Part shown: piece after piece, positions 25,306-36,997 of the stretch
Position numbering within the stretch: the stretch's first letter is position 1
Layout: every line of letters starts with the position of its first letter
Assembly: GCA_035772405.1 (NCBI GenBank)
Contig: JAYKKM010000029.1
Coordinates: 469,001-533,000, forward strand
Direction of reading: 5' to 3'
Source of the DNA: Chrysogorgia sp. JL179-B06
Lineage: Eukaryota; Cnidaria; Anthozoa; Scleralcyonacea; Chrysogorgiidae
Length of the DNA stretch: 64,000 bases
Notes under the pieces: generated by a model
What the model saw: the letters and a program-made list of their open reading frames with translations, nothing else
What the model was told of the DNA's origin: nothing
Database searches by the model: none
Made by a program: the position numbers and the translations under genes

Positions 25306-28119
25306 CTCTTTGGATACCATTATTTACGTTTTGTTATTAAGATGAAAAGATCGTGAGTCAAACAATAATTGTATACACTGCATCTGCATGGCGACTTATG
25401 AGTTCACTGCGCTTTAGATCTCATGAAGGATAAGCCATGAAAATATATTTTTCCATTCTGCAAGAAATGTTCTTTCTATACTTTCTATACAGTGAAAATT
25501 TGGTGAAACTTCCCAGTCTCAAAGTTCTTGACAAACTCATAGAAAACCCAAAAAGTTGTGTCACCGATCTTGTTTAGAAAATATAACTGCCAGTAAACCA
25601 TAGTTTTTTTCCCGATGTATAGTTATTTTGACTAAGATTCGATTTCGTCTTGTTATTTAAAAATCCCTTACAAAAGCACTTAGTTTATAAATACTGGTTG
25701 GCATAATACTCGATCATTTTAGATCTACCTAAATGAACTACATTGTATACTGTATGCAACAAACAATAGACAAATAATAACAAATAAGAAACATTTTCGT
25801 GATATATGAATCTTCATTCCAATTCTTGTTACATGTTTTTTAGAAAGAACGAGAATGAAAAACGTACAATGTTTCAAATTGTAGAAGTGACTTTTTTCTC
25901 ATTCTTTCATACAGTATATGCTGTAGAGATGATGATAATAAAGTATAGAAAAAAGGAGATAAGCGTGTGTCTTCGTCAGTTTTCCAAGGTTAAATCCTCA
26001 ACGTGTGGCATTAGCCCAATATTTCATCTATATGAAACCACGCTACCGCAAATTTGTGATTTTTTTAGAAAACTAAAAATTAAGGTAGTATCTCCTTGAC
26101 CAATTTATTAGTAGCTGATTTACATCTTGAATTAGTAATGCAGATGCAAAAGTGAGGAATCACCTTAATGTCTTATGGCTTATGTGTCAATTTTATTCCT
26201 AGAAAAACTTCATTTTATTTATGTCCTCGTAGGAAATGCAAAAAATGAGACATACAGTATCAAGTCGAAGTGATAAACAAGTCGAAGTGATAAACGCAAT
26301 ATTATATGACCGATTATATAAGCACAATATTTTGGTAGCTTACCCAATTTTCATCAGCATAAGCCAGTTTGCGTGCACTCATAGATATTTTAACATGCGT
26401 TCCAAGATAAGTTTTTTTATAAAACGACGTTTATATTAAAGTGTTTCATAATCTGGATGCCCTTTGTAATCGTGCATTTTTAGCAACGGCGTGGTGCCCT
26501 AATTTCGCAAAAATGTTATCAGAAATTGCCACCAAAGCACTTCTGGGTTTTGCAAAATTAAACATTTTCATGGGGGGAATGCCCCAGACCTCCTAGTGGG
26601 TTCGACGCCGCGAACACACGCCACAATGTGCTGATTCAAAATGTGCGCCCCCTTTTGAACAACCCTGGATCCGCCACTGCTCGCAGTAACATATAAAGAT
26701 AAGATTTCAAAATGACTAAATTTAGCGAATAAGTTAATGTTAAGGTGGCTATATGGTTTTATGACCGCGCGCGAGCTGGTTGCTAATTTCGCAGGAAATT
26801 TATTGATAATCGGAACATTTTATGATGTCAGCATGCGTAAAAAAGCAATGCAAATATCAAGCACTTTCCTCGGTGAATGTATTTTCTCGTTAGGGCAATG
26901 TATTTGCTCGTTACGGCAATGTATTTGCTCGTCAGGGCAATGTATTTGCTCGTTACGGCAATGTATTTGCTCGTTAGGGCAATGTATTTGCTCGTTAGGG
27001 CAATGTATTCTCTCGTTAGGGCAATGTATTCTCTCGTTAGGGCAATGTATTTGCTCGTTACGGCAATGTATTTGCTCGTCAGGGCAATGTATTTGCTCGT
27101 AAATGTATTTGCTCGTCAGGGCAATGTATTTGCTCGTTACGGCAATGTATTTGCTCGTTAGGGCAATGTATTTGCTCGTTGGGGCAATGTATTTGCTCGT
27201 TAGGGCAATGTATTCTCTCGTTAGGGCAATGTATTTGCTCGTTATATTTGCTCGTTAGGGCAATGTGTTCTCTCGTTACGGCAATGTATTTGCTCGTTAG
27301 GGCAATGTATTCTCTCGTTAGGGCAATGTATTTGCTCGTTAGGGCAATGTATTATCTCGTTAGGGCAATGTATTCTCGTCACAGGGCAATGTATTTTTTC
27401 GTTAGGGCAATGTATTTGCTCGTTAGGGCAATGTATTTGCTCGTCATGGGGCAATGTATTTTTTCGTTAGGGCAATGTATTTGCTCGTCACAGGGCAATG
27501 TATTTGCTCGTTTAGGGCGATGTATTTGCTCGCTAGGATAATGTATTTGCTTGTTTGGGCAATGTATTTGCTCGTTAGCCAGGGTAATGTATTTGCTCGT
27601 TAGGGCAATGTATTTGATCGTTTGGGCAATGTATTTTCTCGTTTAGGGCAATGTATTTGCCCGCTAAGGCAATGTATTTGCTCGTTAGGGCAATGTATTT
27701 CGTTAGGGCTATGTATTTTCTCGTTTGGGTAATGTATTGTACAAGTATTTCCTCGTTAGGGCAATGTATTTGCTCTTCCTTACATAACCTTATATGGAAT
27801 ACGTACTATAAGTACAGATGAAGGTTTATTAAAGAGCTGATTGGCGAAAAATTTTACCTGGTTGGTCACATTCTGCTAACCACCTCTGGTCACCAGGCAA
27901 TGGCATCCCGGGAAGCATTTCCTGTTAAGACATACAACTTGTTAAGGTACATTTACACACTGTGATTAATCGGCCAATTTATGGTTGAGATGCATGTTAA
28001 GGACGAGAAACTGTCAGCGGAATGATTTGTGGGCTCATAATCCGTACTCTAATTGCTATTTCTTTTTACTTACCATACATCTAAACCATAAACTGGCCTG
28101 ATTAATCGCAGTGTGTAAA
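25306..28119. repeat. Tandem segmental duplication, copy 3 (truncated)
   Basis: This copy matches the first 2.76 kb of copies 1 and 2, then departs after GTGTGTAAA. Copies 1 and 2 continue with CACAATG, while this copy continues with AGTACC, which matches the older paralogue at about 32160. Copy 3 therefore keeps the ancestral junction, and the duplication breakpoint lies at about 2763/28119. Its minisatellite is about 50 bp longer, with two internal rearrangements near 27098 and 27242. It contains no NACHT exon. Confidence 0.9.
26877..27776. repeat. 21-bp minisatellite, copy 3 (rearranged)
   Basis: Same array in the truncated third copy, about 50 bp longer, with out-of-register junctions near 27098 (TCGTAAATGTATT) and 27242 (CGTTATATTTGC). 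These break the long open frames seen in copies 1 and 2, which argues against coding function. Confidence 0.95.
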
Positions 28120-28994
28120 AGTACCTTTGGATATATTTGATATAGACGTTATATTACCAAACAGATGAACTTATTGAAAAGCTCTCAGGAGGCAGACTGC
28201 AGGTAAAAGACATTCGAGTATTGGAGTAGTCCTTGAAGATATTTGACTCCAACCAAAAATGACTAAAACGTTCGTTATAAATACTATGTGCACACCATGT
28301 CCATTTCAAGGGTTTCTAAATTTGTCATTTTCAATTTTGTTGTTTTTACACTCTAGTCATAAGGTACATAGGAAAACGTTGCCATTATTATATGGAAATT
28401 TGTTGCCACTTTTGCCTCAGCAGAAATTACATTTCTTAAAGCAGGCATATAGCCTCTTATTATCATTTATTTTCCAGACAAATGGGGTCTTAGCTTGTCA
28501 AACAATTCTATAAAATGTCTTCTGTTCATTCTATTAAATTGAAGTAGTTTTGCACTCTCCATTCGTAACTCATATTTTTATTCGCCATGGTCGCGACACC
28601 AAGTCCGTCGCTGTTTTGGAAGTTAAACACATTTGAAATCGTTATTGAATCATTAAACACTTGATAAGCTATATTTTATTTTATTGGTAGTTAATGATGT
28701 TGTGTTATAACAATCAAGAATACCAGTTAAAGAACCAAGTTCTCAGAGAACAAGAATATTGTCATTTGAGTATTTAGTCGCCATCTTTTTTAAGTCTTAT
28801 TTTTTAAGTCGCCATCTTTTCTTTCATCCACAGTTGAAAACGTTTTCAATAGCGGAAATGGTTATCAGAAGCAATTGTTAATTTAGTGTTCTGCCTTTTG
28901 GGGATATATAATGTTATGTACATGTATGTATCTTGTATCGTGTTTGTATTTCCAATTAAAATAGTTAAAAATATTCACTGAGAATAATACTTAC
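28120..28994. other. Intron-like stretch, paralogous to 32156-34180
   Basis: No coding region recognised. It matches 32160 onward, with divergence: GTACCTTTGGATATATTTGATAT at the start, TTGAAGATATTTGACTC near 28233, and GTTATCAGAAGCAATTG near 28860. The paralogue carries an inserted TIR element that is absent here. Confidence 0.6.
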
Positions 28995-29104
28995 TTCACG
29001 CATTGACATTCTGGGGTGGAGTTCACCTCGGGTTAAACTTGTCGGAGGCAAACCTCGATCCATAAAACAAGGCATGCCAGATTGCGCTGGCCGACCACCT
29101 GGTC
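28995..29104 (-). CDS. Pro-rich exon of the Death/NACHT locus (first copy)
   Basis: A candidate 110-base exon between a TTTGTTAG acceptor and a GTAAGT donor. After two bases completing a Gly codon it reads PGGRPAQSGMPCFMDRG and on to RMSMRE. It is clearly homologous to 34181-34305, and purifying-looking conservation of the frame and both splice sites supports real coding. It begins in phase 1 but ends in phase 0, so it cannot join directly to the NACHT exon; a linking 0-1 exon would be needed, or the exon is dead. No known domain. Confidence 0.5.
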
Positions 29105-29238
29105 CTAACAAAATATATATTAAGAAAGAAAATCAACCAGCGTATATCTTTGGGATTATGTAACGAAATTATGAAATTGTGCATGTGTATCATTAATCGA
29201 CATGATTGACGTACACTACTGAGTTGACGGAAAATTAT

Positions 29239-29311
29239 TGACACTAGCAGGATTTGAACTTGCACCTTCAGGATTTTGGTCCACTGTTCGACCAGTTGAG
29301 CTACCGCGCCA
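29239..29311 (-). repeat. tRNA-like SINE fragment
   Basis: Minus strand carries GCGGTAGCTCAACTGGTCGA (A-box-like) and GTTCAAATCC (B-box-like). Acceptor ends do not pair. A relative sits at 34389-34464 in the same relative position of the older duplicated block. Confidence 0.6.
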
Positions 29312-30297
29312 GATGGGAACAGTCTGAGGATGATCTTAAATCGAATCGAAATACTACATATCCTAACAGATGATCATAAGCGTTAAGTTGTCGCTAAAAT
29401 ATTTCGTGCTCTTAAAATTAGCACACTGTCACCAGTTGCCCCAGTTGCCGCGGTAGCAGACATCCAAGTCGATTTTTGTATCATTTCGGCAATTGTCGTA
29501 AAGTTGAGCGTGACAACTTCCGTTAATTCAGGTGACGAGAGATTATTGCGTTTAAAAGTGCATAGCCAGACAGATAGCAATGACAAAGCGAGTCCAATGG
29601 ATTCTTTTTTACTTTAAGCTTTTACCTAAATGTGCATGTAGAATGTATATTTTTTCTCGTCATAAAATGTATAAAATTGTAAATAATTACTCTCTGTGGA
29701 TTGTGTTTTTACACGCGTATGCCTTCCGTGCATGCACAATTACAAAAATATCGATATGGTCGATATTATCAATATTTCGATATCGATTCTCAATATTTTT
29801 TCAATATCGCATCGGCAGTCTATAAGTAAAGTTAACAAAACTCTCGTCACTACTCCCTTTAAAAACAGTACATATACCCATCCCTTTCCAGATCCAAAAT
29901 GGGAAATTCCAACATCAAGATGATTGCAGGGAAAACGTAGAATATTTTGCCATAGTTTACACCTTGTAAAGTTTCCCAACATTTTACATTTGGTGGTCGC
30001 GTAAAAACTGCTGTAATGGGCAGATGCTAACAGAAGTACACATTGTGCGTATTAGTGTAAAATGTTGTGTAAACACACGGATATTTTCGCACCGTTTATT
30101 TTACTTTCATGCAGAGCGCGCCGTACCACTGTAAACGCGTACTGAAGTACAATTCCAGCACTAAACTAATGTGGAATACAATCAAAAATATTTTGTAAAA
30201 TAAATTGATTAAAATATAAAAACACTTGCGCTTGGTTACCAGTACTATTTCCGTCCCGCACTGCCAAATCACCATGAGCAGTGCACAGCATGCTTAC
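29312..30297. other. No recognised gene
   Basis: AT-rich, with several short overlapping frames on both strands around 29580-29980 that show no domain and no consistent splice signals. Treated as intron or intergenic DNA. Confidence 0.5.
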
Positions 30298-30462
30298 CCA
30301 TCAACGGCGGTCCCATTTCGTGTCCAAAATATCCTGGGCGATCCATGCCTAGCTGCATACCCCCACATCCTCTGTCACCTCGATTGTTAAATCCTCGGCC
30401 GGCTCCTGCACCCTGTTGTCGACCATCACCATTGTTCCAGTGGCTTGTCAAGTATGGGTTAT
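30298..30462 (-). CDS. Gly/Arg-rich exon of the Death/NACHT locus
   Basis: A 165-base phase 1-1 exon between a CTTTGCAG acceptor and a GTAAGC donor. After two bases it reads NPYLTSHWNNGDGRQ, then a Gly/Arg/Asn-rich run with RGFNNRG, and ends GHEMGPPLMG. The composition resembles RGG-type low-complexity linkers. Its phase allows it to follow the Death exon and precede the NACHT exon. I do not recognise a folded domain. It could instead belong to another gene. Confidence 0.5.
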
Positions 30463-31583
30463 CTGCAAAGAAACAACAACAACATCAACTCAATGGTACA
30501 GTCACTATCATAATTATGACTGTGACGTAGTTTTGTCTAATAAGGCTAAGAGTACAGTGAAATTTCAACCCGGGTCATTAATGTAAAGGAACATATTCAT
30601 ATATTTACGCAATTACTTCACGTATATTTCTTAATGAAACCGCTGATTGTAGTCAATAGCTTTCACTTCTTCGATCATCACATGAACACATTACATGCTA
30701 CGAAAAGTCACATTTCTTAAACTTTCCAATCATTCAAATTCCCCAACTGAGGTCATACTTAGTAGCACAACTATTATATCTGCTGGCGCTTTATCAGCAA
30801 GAAAGAAGCTTTCAGCCACTTTATTAATGTTAACATGTCAAACAAAGTTTTGTTATGATTGCTTTCGCAAAGCATTGTGGTTAAATGCTACCGTCAATTG
30901 GGCTGAGTAATTTTAATCTCGCCATTTTATTTTTGTCTCCAAGTTGTTTTTGATTTTCTCATAAGGAGGAGAAGCAGAACTGAGGAATGGGAACCTTGTC
31001 ATGGCTAACAATTTTTTTTGATAATTACTGTACCAAAGCATTTTTCTATTTTTAGCCACACATTTGTAGCACAATCGAAAAATAAATAAGGGAAACTCAT
31101 TGGTCTGTTTTGACTTTGCACCACTAGAGATGGGCTGCTATCTAATTTGGTTAACTGCTAACCCCAACTAACTGTTTGAGATGTATGCTGTACGTGTAAT
31201 TAAAATTGAGTATAACAAGTTATTTAGTTCTTGATATCACTAATTAAGAAATGTGTATTATTAAGAAATGGCTATACTATATTTTGTGGCAATTTGATCA
31301 GGTTTCACTGGTTGTGATGATTCATATTTAAATTTCGACAGTCTCAGTTGTTGAATAATTATTCTCTTACTACTTTTTCTGTCATTTAACCTTTATGCCA
31401 CAGTATCAACATATAAATTCTCCTTATTGGTCTCCAACATTTCTTATAGAACTAGTTGGGAGAAGTTGTTTTAAAAATATATCAGTTTATCTTTAGTGAT
31501 CATTTTCTTATTTCTCATGTATTTTATTTAAAACAATGTAGGATAATAACCCCTGTGGGATGTACAGGACATATAAAATTAGG
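30463..31583. other. Intron-like stretch with duplicated block
   Basis: No gene recognised. Bases 30806-30884 (AAGCTTTCAGCCAC through GCATTGTGGTTAA) are paralogous to 35330-35408, marking the edge of an older duplication. Confidence 0.5.
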
Positions 31584-31853
31584 GCTATGTATTTGCTCGT
31601 CAGGGCAATGTGTTTGCTCGTCAGGGCAATGTATTTGTTCGTCAGGGCAATGTATTTGTTCGTCAGGGCAATGTATTTGTTCGTCAGGGCAATGTATTTG
31701 TTCGTCAGGGCAATGTATTTGCTCGTCGGGGCAATGTATTTCATGCTCGTTAAGGTAATACATTTGCTCGTCAGGGCCATGTATATTTACTCGTCAGGGC
31801 AATATATTTGCTCGTTGGGGCGATATATTTGCTCGTTAGGGTATGTATTTGCT
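31584..31853. repeat. 21-bp minisatellite, older paralogous array
   Basis: About 12 units of the same family, mostly with CGTCAGGG instead of CGTTAGGG. It is followed by the same right flank (CCTTACATGACCTTATATGG and on to about 32175) as the arrays in the 12.65 kb units. This is a diverged copy of the same element in an older duplicated block. Confidence 0.93.
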
Positions 31854-32843
31854 CATCCTTACATGACCTTATATGGAATACGCACTACAGTATAAATGCA
31901 GATGCGGGTCTATCAAAGAGCTTTGGCGAAAAATCTTACCTGGTTGGTCCCATTCTCCTAACCGCCTCTGGTCACCAGACAATGGCATCGTCATGGGCAT
32001 CCCGGAAGGCATTCCCTGTTAAGATACACAGCTTGTTAAGGTACATTTAGATATTTAATCGGCCCAATTTATGGTTGAGATGAATGTGAAGGAAGAGAAA
32101 TTGTCAGCGGAATGATTAATTCCTCTTAATTACCATGCATCTAAATGATAATCGCAGTGTGTAAAAGTACCTTTAGATATATTTGATATAATATATGACC
32201 AAGCAGATGAACTTTGATTGAAAACAGATTGAAAAGCTCCCCGGGTGGCAGACTAGAGCTGGGTAAAAGACATACGAGTATAGGAATATTCCTTGAAGAT
32301 ATTTGACTCTAACCAAAAGATTATTAAAAAGCTTGTTATCAAGACTATTTGCACACCATGTCTTGTTCGAGCGTTTTTAAATTGATCATTTTATATTTTT
32401 GTCGTTTTGACACTCTGCAGGTGATAAGTTACATAGGAAAACGTTGCCATTATATTCAAATTTGTTGCCACTCTTGCCTCAACGGAAATTATATCTCTTA
32501 TATGGCAGCCATATAGCCTCTTATTATCATTTCTTTTCCACAAATGGGGTCTTATCTTGTCAAACAATTCCATAAAATGTCTTCTGCTCATTATATTATA
32601 TTAAAGCAGTTTTGCACTCTCCGTTCTTTACGTGATTCATATTTTTTTGACATGGTCGCGGCACAAAGTCTGTTGCTTCTTTGGAAGTTAACACATTTTA
32701 AATCGTTATTGAATCTTGATAGGCTATATTATATTTTGTTTTATTGGTCGTCAGCGATGTTCTGCTATAACAATCAAGGATAACAGTTAAAGAACCAAGA
32801 TCTCAGAGAACAAGAATATTATCATTTAAACTTTTAGTCGCCA

Positions 32844-33970
32844 TTAGCGATATCAAATCTTGATATGATTTCTAGTATTTCTGCAAAAACAAAAATGAAT
32901 TTCTTTAAATCCTCCAATTTTTATGGCAGTTTAAAGTTGGTAAAAAGGCGCTTTTTGATGGACCACTTCCGTGACTACGAGAAGTCTGGAACGAGTAAAT
33001 TTTGTGCCGTCACGCAAGGTCGGCTAGATAAACTATCGGCCTACATGCAAATTCACTATAAATTGTCGGTTTATTTACATTGATATACTGCGTTCGTTTG
33101 CTGATTGTGAAAAGATGGTTAACAGTTGTGCAGCTGTCAATTGCATGAATAAATCGTGTCTAATTTCAGGTATAAGTCTTCACACTATTCCTTATCACAA
33201 CTGAAAATATTATGTTAGAGTGCAGAATACCCGTCTATACTCTCTCGACTTCTGCTTGTTAATTATCAGCCTTGAGCATTGACCAAGTTTGAGCTGGATA
33301 ATGGAGGTTTACCAGTGACTTTAGTAAGACCATTTAAAAATATTCCGGTTTATTATCAGCGCCCGCATCAAATTTACGTTCCATACTGTTTCATGTCAAT
33401 CTCTCGCTTTATAGTTTTAACCGAACAACACAAACATGCGGCAAGAACATAATTTCTTTGCACGCTGGGAAAAGCGGAAAAGTCAAAAGTTGAAAATAAA
33501 TATTTCGACCACGATTAAACTAGCAAAGAAAAGAAAGAGAATCTGAATTGACTTCGTGAAGGCAAAACGGGTATTCTAACCTTCGAAAGCTTCGACGAAG
33601 GTTTTCCATTTTGTCTGCCCAAACGAAGCCAAATTATCCGAAATTAAAGAGTGATGATCTCGGGATTTGTGTATACCAAACCATTCATGCTGTAGCACCG
33701 AAAGATACAAATGAACCAGTCGAGAAGTCCCAGGAATAGTCGATAAGACGAATGATGAGTCTGTTGACACAGCTTTTGTTTTCGATACCGACTACGTTGC
33801 GTGACGTCAGAAAACGTGCTAGATCCAGCTGGCTCCTGGTTGTCAAATAATACGACGTCGCCGGGCCATTAAAAGCTAAATTCAAAAGGCCATAAAAATC
33901 GAACGATTTGCCTAAATTGAAAATTTTTTCACTGAAATGCTAGAAATCATACCACGATTTGATATCGCTA
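32844..33970. mobile_element. TIR DNA transposon relic with THAP start
   Basis: Inverted ends: TAGCGATATCAAATC at 32844 and GATTTGATATCGCTA ending at 33970, with inversion continuing as TATGATTTCTAG. The paralogous locus near 28780 lacks this segment, giving a natural empty site. Inside is a THAP-like open frame at 33115. The element is only 1.1 kb and encodes no transposase core, so it is an internally deleted copy. No clear target duplication was seen. Confidence 0.7.
33115..33204 (+). pseudogene. THAP-domain N-terminal fragment
   Basis: A 29-residue frame starting MVNSCAAVNCMN and containing GISLHTIP. The C-x4-C spacing followed by a Gly-Ile-Ser-x-His stretch is the classic N-terminus of a THAP zinc finger. 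The frame then stops, without the remaining half of the finger. It is the remnant of a transposase first exon. Confidence 0.6.
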
Positions 33971-34180
33971 AAAACTATTTTGGGGTTAGGTGCACTTTAA
34001 GCATTTCCAGGTTTTGATCTGTTCACTGAAGTTCGAAAATGCAAAACGACAGAGTTGGAAACGTTTTCAATAGCGAAAACGGTTATCAGAGGCAATTGTC
34101 GATGTCGTGTTCTGCCTTTTGGGATATATAATATTTCGTATGTAAGTAGTTAAAAAATGTTCACTGAGAATAATACTCAC

Positions 34181-34305
34181 CATTATTCCATGCATTGGTA
34201 CTCCCGGGCGGAGTTCATCTCTGGATAAACTTGTCGTTGGCAGACCTTGGTCCAGAAAACAAGAAGTGCTAGGTTGCGGTGGCTGAAGAATGCGATCAGC
34301 TGGTC
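34181..34305 (-). CDS. Pro-rich exon of the Death/NACHT locus (second copy)
   Basis: A candidate 125-base exon between a TTAG acceptor and a GTGAGT donor, homologous to 28995-29104. After two bases it reads PADRILQPPQPSTSCF and on to PMHGIM. Starts in phase 1, which follows the Death exon exactly, but ends in phase 0. Its relation to the phase 1 exons downstream is unresolved: it may be alternatively spliced or terminal. Confidence 0.5.
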
Positions 34306-34388
34306 CTAAGAAGCATACAAAATATATCAAGAAATAAAATCAACCCTCAACGTGATTAACCTACACTGCTGAGTTGACGGAAAATTGT

Positions 34389-34464
34389 TGACCTGAGCGT
34401 AATTTGAACCCGCACCTTCGGGATTCAGGTCCATTGATCTACCAGTAGTTGATCTACTGCACCA
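34389..34464 (-). repeat. tRNA-like SINE fragment
   Basis: Minus strand carries GGTGCGGGTTCAAATTAC (B-box-like), with a partly duplicated A-box region. Paralogue of 29239-29311. A third partial relative, plus strand, is at 34563-34606 (GGTGCGCTAGCTCAACTGG). Confidence 0.55.
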
Positions 34465-34606
34465 AATTGGAACAGTCTGACGATGATTCTGAAATATAAT
34501 TGAAACACTACGGAAATATTTCTTGCACTTAAATGAATAAAATTAGCACACTGTCGCCAGTTGGTGCGCTAGCTCAACTGGTAGAGCAACAGATCGGAAT
34601 CCCGAA

Positions 34607-35408
34607 ATATTTTCGTGATATACCAATCTCCATTCTCCTTATTGTTACATATTTTTTGAAAGAACGAGAATGAAGAACGTAAAATGTTTCATATTCTATA
34701 GAAGTGATTTTTTTCTGATTCTTTCATACACTGTATAATATGCTCTAGAATCGTAACCTGAAAACCAATCGATGGTGAAAATAAATTATTGAAAAAATGT
34801 GATAAGCATGTGTTTTCATCAGTTATCCAAGGTTAAATCCTCAACGTAGGGCATTATCCCAACACTTCATCTATATAAAACCACGCTACAAATTTAAATT
34901 TTTTTAAGAAAACTAAAAATTAAGTTACTATCAGTCCTTGACAAATTTATTAGTAGCTGATTTAGCTTCCTTAGCCATTTTTTCTATATTTTCTTCTCCC
35001 TTACACTTGGTTACATCTTGAATTAGTATTGCAGTATAATTCTGCAATGATGCACAGAAAAGCTGCGCAATTCAAAACTGAGGAATCACGTCAATAGTGT
35101 CGATGGCTTGTATAAAATATACACCTAGAAAAACTTCATTCCTTTGTCTTCACAATATCATTTTATTTATGTCCTCATAGGAAATGCAAAAAACGAGACA
35201 TACAGTATGAGGCATTGCGAAAATTGGCAACTGGGAAATTTAACCACAATTCATTGCGCTCAACAAATATTCTTCCTCGCAGTATAAATATAAGAAGATA
35301 GGGTTTCAAAATGACTAAATTTAGCAAAGAAGCTTTCAGCTACATTATTAATGTTAACATGTCAAGCAATGTTTCGCTGTGATTGGTTCGTAAAGCATTG
35401 TGGTTAAG
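34607..35408. repeat. Old paralogous block of the tandem unit
   Basis: 34607-35330 is related to bases 487-1430 of the 12.65 kb unit, and 35330-35408 to 30806-30884. It shows that this locus was already duplicated before the recent tandem expansion. No gene recognised in it. Confidence 0.6.
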
Positions 35409-36031
35409 AGGGGACACGACCTGAAATATGAACCAAGAGCTGAAATTTTTGAAAATATATCATACAACTTGGTGTAGAGATTAAAACTTATAAAAATACT
35501 ATTTTTCTCGCAATAAGACATTTTAGTAAGTTGTCCCACCTTCGCTATATCCATTTCTATTCGCAACCATTTTCTTTTCACCATGTTTTCTTCTTTATAT
35601 TTTGTGTTTAATTGTACCAACAAAAGTGAAAAGTGGGACACGTGTCTACGTGGATGCTGTGATAATTGTTTGATGATTGTTTGCTTATTTTTCTATCCAA
35701 CATTTATATGCATTTTTTGTCCATTTGCGATTATTACAACATTGCCAAGTTCAAATGCTTAACTAAAAACGTATTTAACAAATTGTCTTGATATTGCATG
35801 TGTAGTACATGTAATATTTAACAGTTTAATGGATGATTTTTTGCTACCCCCATATATACTAAGTTAGACATGTTTTGGAAAAATATTTCGTTAAATTATG
35901 GAATATGTTGTCATGATAACAATTTCTGTTTCATCAAAAAACAACCATAAATATTTCAATTTCAAATCTATATGTTAACAGTTTGTAAGCTATTAACCAA
36001 CGTATACTCTGTTTACTTTGCACGTGAGATT

Positions 36032-36120
36032 AATAATGGCTGGCCATCCAACCGGAGTTCAGAAGGTCGCGGGTTTAATTCTCGTCTGAGGCTTAGCATT
36101 TTACTGATTTGAGTAGTATA
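36032..36120 (+). repeat. Partial tRNA-like repeat beside the Death exon
   Basis: TGGCTGGCCATCCAACCGGAGTTCAGAAGG followed by a degraded B box (GGGTTTAATTCTCG) and the tail GAGTAGTATAAG matches the right arm of the foldback at 11129-11230. It lies about 20 bp past the Death exon donor, inside the intron. Confidence 0.55.
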
Positions 36121-36140
36121 AGAAGTAGTAATATACTTAC

Positions 36141-36997
36141 CCGGTTGAGGACCTTTATCGATGATCTTCACACAACGGTGACGTCCCATGATTTCCAATA
36201 CAACTCGCAGTTTAGTGATGGTGTTTTTAGGATTACGTCCGATGATTTTCAGTACGTTATCTGTTGGGTCGTCTTTTTGGGAAATTAAACTTATATCATT
36301 AGCATGTACATTAAAATGGCTTGCGAGTTCACGATAATCTCCACCAACAACTAGTTTCACGTCTAATTCCTTGCAAATCTTGAGTCTTACCAACGGGTGC
36401 AGATCATTAATAGTGTGTTTTTCCGCAAGTCGGCTCGTACTGTTATCAGCTGAGAAGAAAAAGGTCACAGAAAAAATAAGAGATATTGAAAAGAAACAAA
36501 CAACCAAGTGAGAACACTTGTGTTTTTACAACACTGATTTAGTAATGTTCTAAATCGTGATTCTTCAAACTTTTCATTAACAAGAAAAAGACTGAATTTG
36601 TCCTTTTTGGTCTTGGAATTGCCATCTTAATAGCATTTTTACTAAAGCATGTGAAGATATCACCATGGTCAGTTTCTACTAACAGGCGATAGTTGATGAT
36701 TGGATATAGAGACAGCGGTCAAACGTTATTTCGAGATTGCGAGAATTTCATTGTGCAATGAGATTAAAAGGAAATGGCTTTTAGTTTCAGATAGTATACG
36801 TGAAGTTCGAGATTGTACTATATTTCGTGCATATCGTTTTTAGAAATTGTTTTTAAATCCTATTAGAATTATCAAATAATTGATAAAATTATTGAAAATA
36901 ATATTGTCAATAAATTTTGTTGTCTATCATCAATTGTGTAGAATTAATATTTGTCGAATTGATAATTATACTTACGATGCTTCTTCATGCTACTCAT
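36141..36997 (-). CDS. Death-domain gene 5' end (initiator plus Death exon)
   Basis: Exon 36976-36997 starts ATG and encodes MSSMKKH plus one base before a GTAAGT donor. Exon 36141-36449 follows a TTCTTCTCAG acceptor and ends at GTAAGT; the phases match. The second exon reads as a Death domain of about 85 residues: INDLHPLVRLKICKELD, then GDYRELASHFNV, then ITKLRVVLEIMGRH and VKIID. The DLxPxxR, DxxxLAxxF and LxxMGR pattern is characteristic. Death domains form homotypic assemblies in immune and apoptotic signalling. On the minus strand it lies upstream of the Pro-rich, Gly-rich and NACHT exons, and its phase 1 end fits the NACHT exon, so it may be the N-terminus of a Death-NACHT-pseudotrypsin protein. 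Alternatively it is a separate short gene. Confidence 0.65.

Noticed and set aside
33576..33885. Overlapping minus-strand frames of about 65 codons
   Set aside because: They lie inside the THAP/TIR element, with no domain and no splice signals.
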